DNA of 64,000 nucleotides from Dermatophagoides farinae (Eukaryota; Arthropoda; Arachnida; Sarcoptiformes; Pyroglyphidae). Within the stretch, counting starts at the first letter, position 1. Every line of letters starts with the position of its first letter. Of this stretch, positions 62,767 through 64,000 are shown one piece after another. The notes beneath the pieces are model-generated. The model had not been told where the DNA came from and did no database searches. It saw only the letters and a list, made by a program, of their open reading frames with translations. A program made the translations under genes and the position numbers. The stretch lies in NCBI RefSeq assembly GCF_024713945.1, contig NC_134681.1:3242001-3306000 (forward strand). The letters are read 5' to 3'.

Positions 62767-63669
62767 TTAATTAACATTATTTTTAGTTTCATTTTCATTT
62801 TTATTTGGATCATTTACAATTATTGATTCAGAATTAGCTATCGTTATACGTTGTTGTTGTTGTTGTTGTTGCTGCTGTTGTTCTTGATCAGCAATGGCAG
62901 CATTAGCTAAACGATCAGCTTCTTCATTACCCGGCACACCAGAATGACCGGGTACTGAACGCCAAATTACTTTTTTCATTTGTCGAATCGATTCATCCAA
63001 TGCCATCATATCATACCGATTTTTCACTTCCGAACCGGATGATGTCATCCAACAATTACGTTTCCATTTATATAACCAAACAGTTGCTGTTTGTATGACA
63101 AAATGCGAATCAGAATAAATGATAATTTCATTAAGGCCCAGTTGTTTGGCTTGCCGTAATGCATATATTGCTGCCCAAATTTCAGCACGAATACTAGTCT
63201 GTCGTCCATCGATTGTAAGACTTTGATTCTGTTCAGGTGAACCAGGCCAATAAATACCGATACCGGCACAAGCATCTGGTGCGCCATTACGCCAACATGA
63301 ACCATCAATATAGACGATTGATGATGAATCAGAATCTAATGATGTCATTTCGATATTATCATCATCATGATGATGATGATGATCAAATTTTGTTGTTTTC
63401 GTCAACAATTCGTGATCTTGTAATGGTAATGGTGTTTCTATCGGTGTTTTCTCTAAATAAGCTATCGCTTCATTATGTGTATCAAAACGTCGATATTTTG
63501 CATTCGATATATTATCAATTTGAACTTTACATGATGGCCATGAACGATAGATACCAACACGGCGGCCAACAGCTACAGCATAGAATTTTGGTTCATGAAA
63601 TTTTTTAATCTTACGAATTTGTCGAATAATCGATGGTAATGCATGATGATAGAAATAGCCATATGACAT
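62767..63669 (-). CDS. RNASEH1: ribonuclease H1
   Basis: RNase H1 cuts the RNA strand of RNA-DNA hybrids in the nucleus and mitochondria. It is a single exon of 300 aa. The N-terminal hybrid-binding domain (about 28-75) has KFYAVAVGRRVGIYRSWPSC and RRFDTHNEAIAYL. The acidic linker holds His and Asp runs. The catalytic domain (about 115-265) has all four metal-binding acids: D in YIDGSCWRNG, E in RAEIWAAIYAL, D in IYSDSHFVI and D in GNEEADRLANAA, plus the VPGHSG loop. A Gln run follows the domain. The basic start (ALPSIIRQIRKIKKF) could serve as a mitochondrial signal, as in other animals, but this is inferred. It is a host gene, distinct from the retroelement ribonuclease-H end nearby. Confidence 0.96.
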   Translation of the reverse strand: MSYGYFYHHALPSIIRQIRKIKKFHEPKFYAVAVGRRVGIYRSWPSCKVQIDNISNAKYRRFDTHNEAIAYLEKTPIETPLPLQDHELLTKTTKFDHHHHHDDDNIEMTSLDSDSSSIVYIDGSCWRNGAPDACAGIGIYWPGSPEQNQSLTIDGRQTSIRAEIWAAIYALRQAKQLGLNEIIIYSDSHFVIQTATVWLYKWKRNCWMTSSGSEVKNRYDMMALDESIRQMKKVIWRSVPGHSGVPGNEEADRLANAAIADQEQQQQQQQQQQRITIANSESIIVNDPNKNENETKNNVN

Positions 63670-64000
63670 TTTCTTTCACTGATTTTAAAACATTGGAAAT
63701 TGGAAAAAAAAAGATTCACATCCACAAAATCAACAAGAAAAAAATCATGTGTTATAAGTGATGAAATGAAAACAAAATATCCTACCATCTAGTGGTCAGC
63801 GATCGAATGAAAATTGAAACAGCTGAAATACTTGTGGCATTGAACTTCAATTTCATCTAATCTAATCTAAAATAAATAAAAAAAGGGACATCATTTATGT
63901 GGTCAGCTTGCTCAACAATTATCAACAAAATTCAACGCTAATCAATTTATCGATGCAAGTTATTGCCATGTACTTCATGTGAGAACAAAAAAAGGTACAT
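63670..64000. other. upstream region of RNase H1
   Basis: The RNase H1 promoter and 5' UTR should lie here. No other gene can be supported before the window ends. Confidence 0.45.

Noticed and set aside
1-64000. CRISPR arrays, tRNA and rRNA genes
   Set aside because: The regular repeats are all microsatellites without spacers. I saw no tRNA-like B box with a matching stem, and no rRNA-like sequence. A covariance-model search would be needed for certainty.

Overview
The window looks like nuclear DNA from an arthropod, most likely an astigmatid mite of the dust-mite or scabies-mite kind. It is very AT-rich, its introns are tiny (most 50-80 bases), and its coding regions are full of Asn, Gln, Thr, Ser and His runs made of trinucleotide repeats. 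The gene set is plainly animal: receptor guanylate cyclase, Raf, calcium-channel alpha2/delta, sarcoglycan, carboxypeptidase D and RNase H1. The mite assignment is an inference from overall character, not from a marker gene.

Layout. 1-10 kb: a receptor guanylate cyclase (+) faces UBE2G2 (-), followed by an unrecognised two-exon Gln/Tyr-rich gene (-) whose 5' end appears to be partly duplicated just upstream. 10-15 kb: a small secreted Cys-containing protein (+) converges on a very long Raf kinase (-). 15-22.5 kb: a gene-poor stretch of microsatellites. 22.5-27 kb: a short La-related (LARP7-like) gene (+) converges within 29 bases on beta-sarcoglycan (-), followed by UXS1 (-). 28-40.5 kb: three minus-strand genes, a 12-exon alpha2/delta subunit, a coiled-coil protein and a DENND6 protein. 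43-46.5 kb: a two-domain carboxypeptidase D (+). 46.5-52.4 kb: gene-poor, with the remains of one LTR element. 52.4-58.3 kb: a Met-family (Sema-PSI-IPT-kinase) receptor (+). 58.8-61.6 kb: a young copia-type element with matching LTRs. 61.6-63.7 kb: DNAJC12 (-) and RNase H1 (-).

For every spliced gene I read donors and acceptors by eye. In each case the exon lengths sum to an exact number of codons and the joined protein matches the family across the junctions. One intron in the guanylate cyclase has a GC donor.

The genes are mostly unrelated single-copy cellular genes, so no operon or cluster logic applies. I found no CRISPR array, tRNA, rRNA or evidently new molecular system. The most interesting items are the Met-like receptor (a family not found in insects), a carboxypeptidase D whose first domain has lost catalytic residues, the partial gene duplication near 9.7 kb, a perfect 40-base palindrome, and the copia insertion 48 bases beyond the DNAJC12 stop codon.
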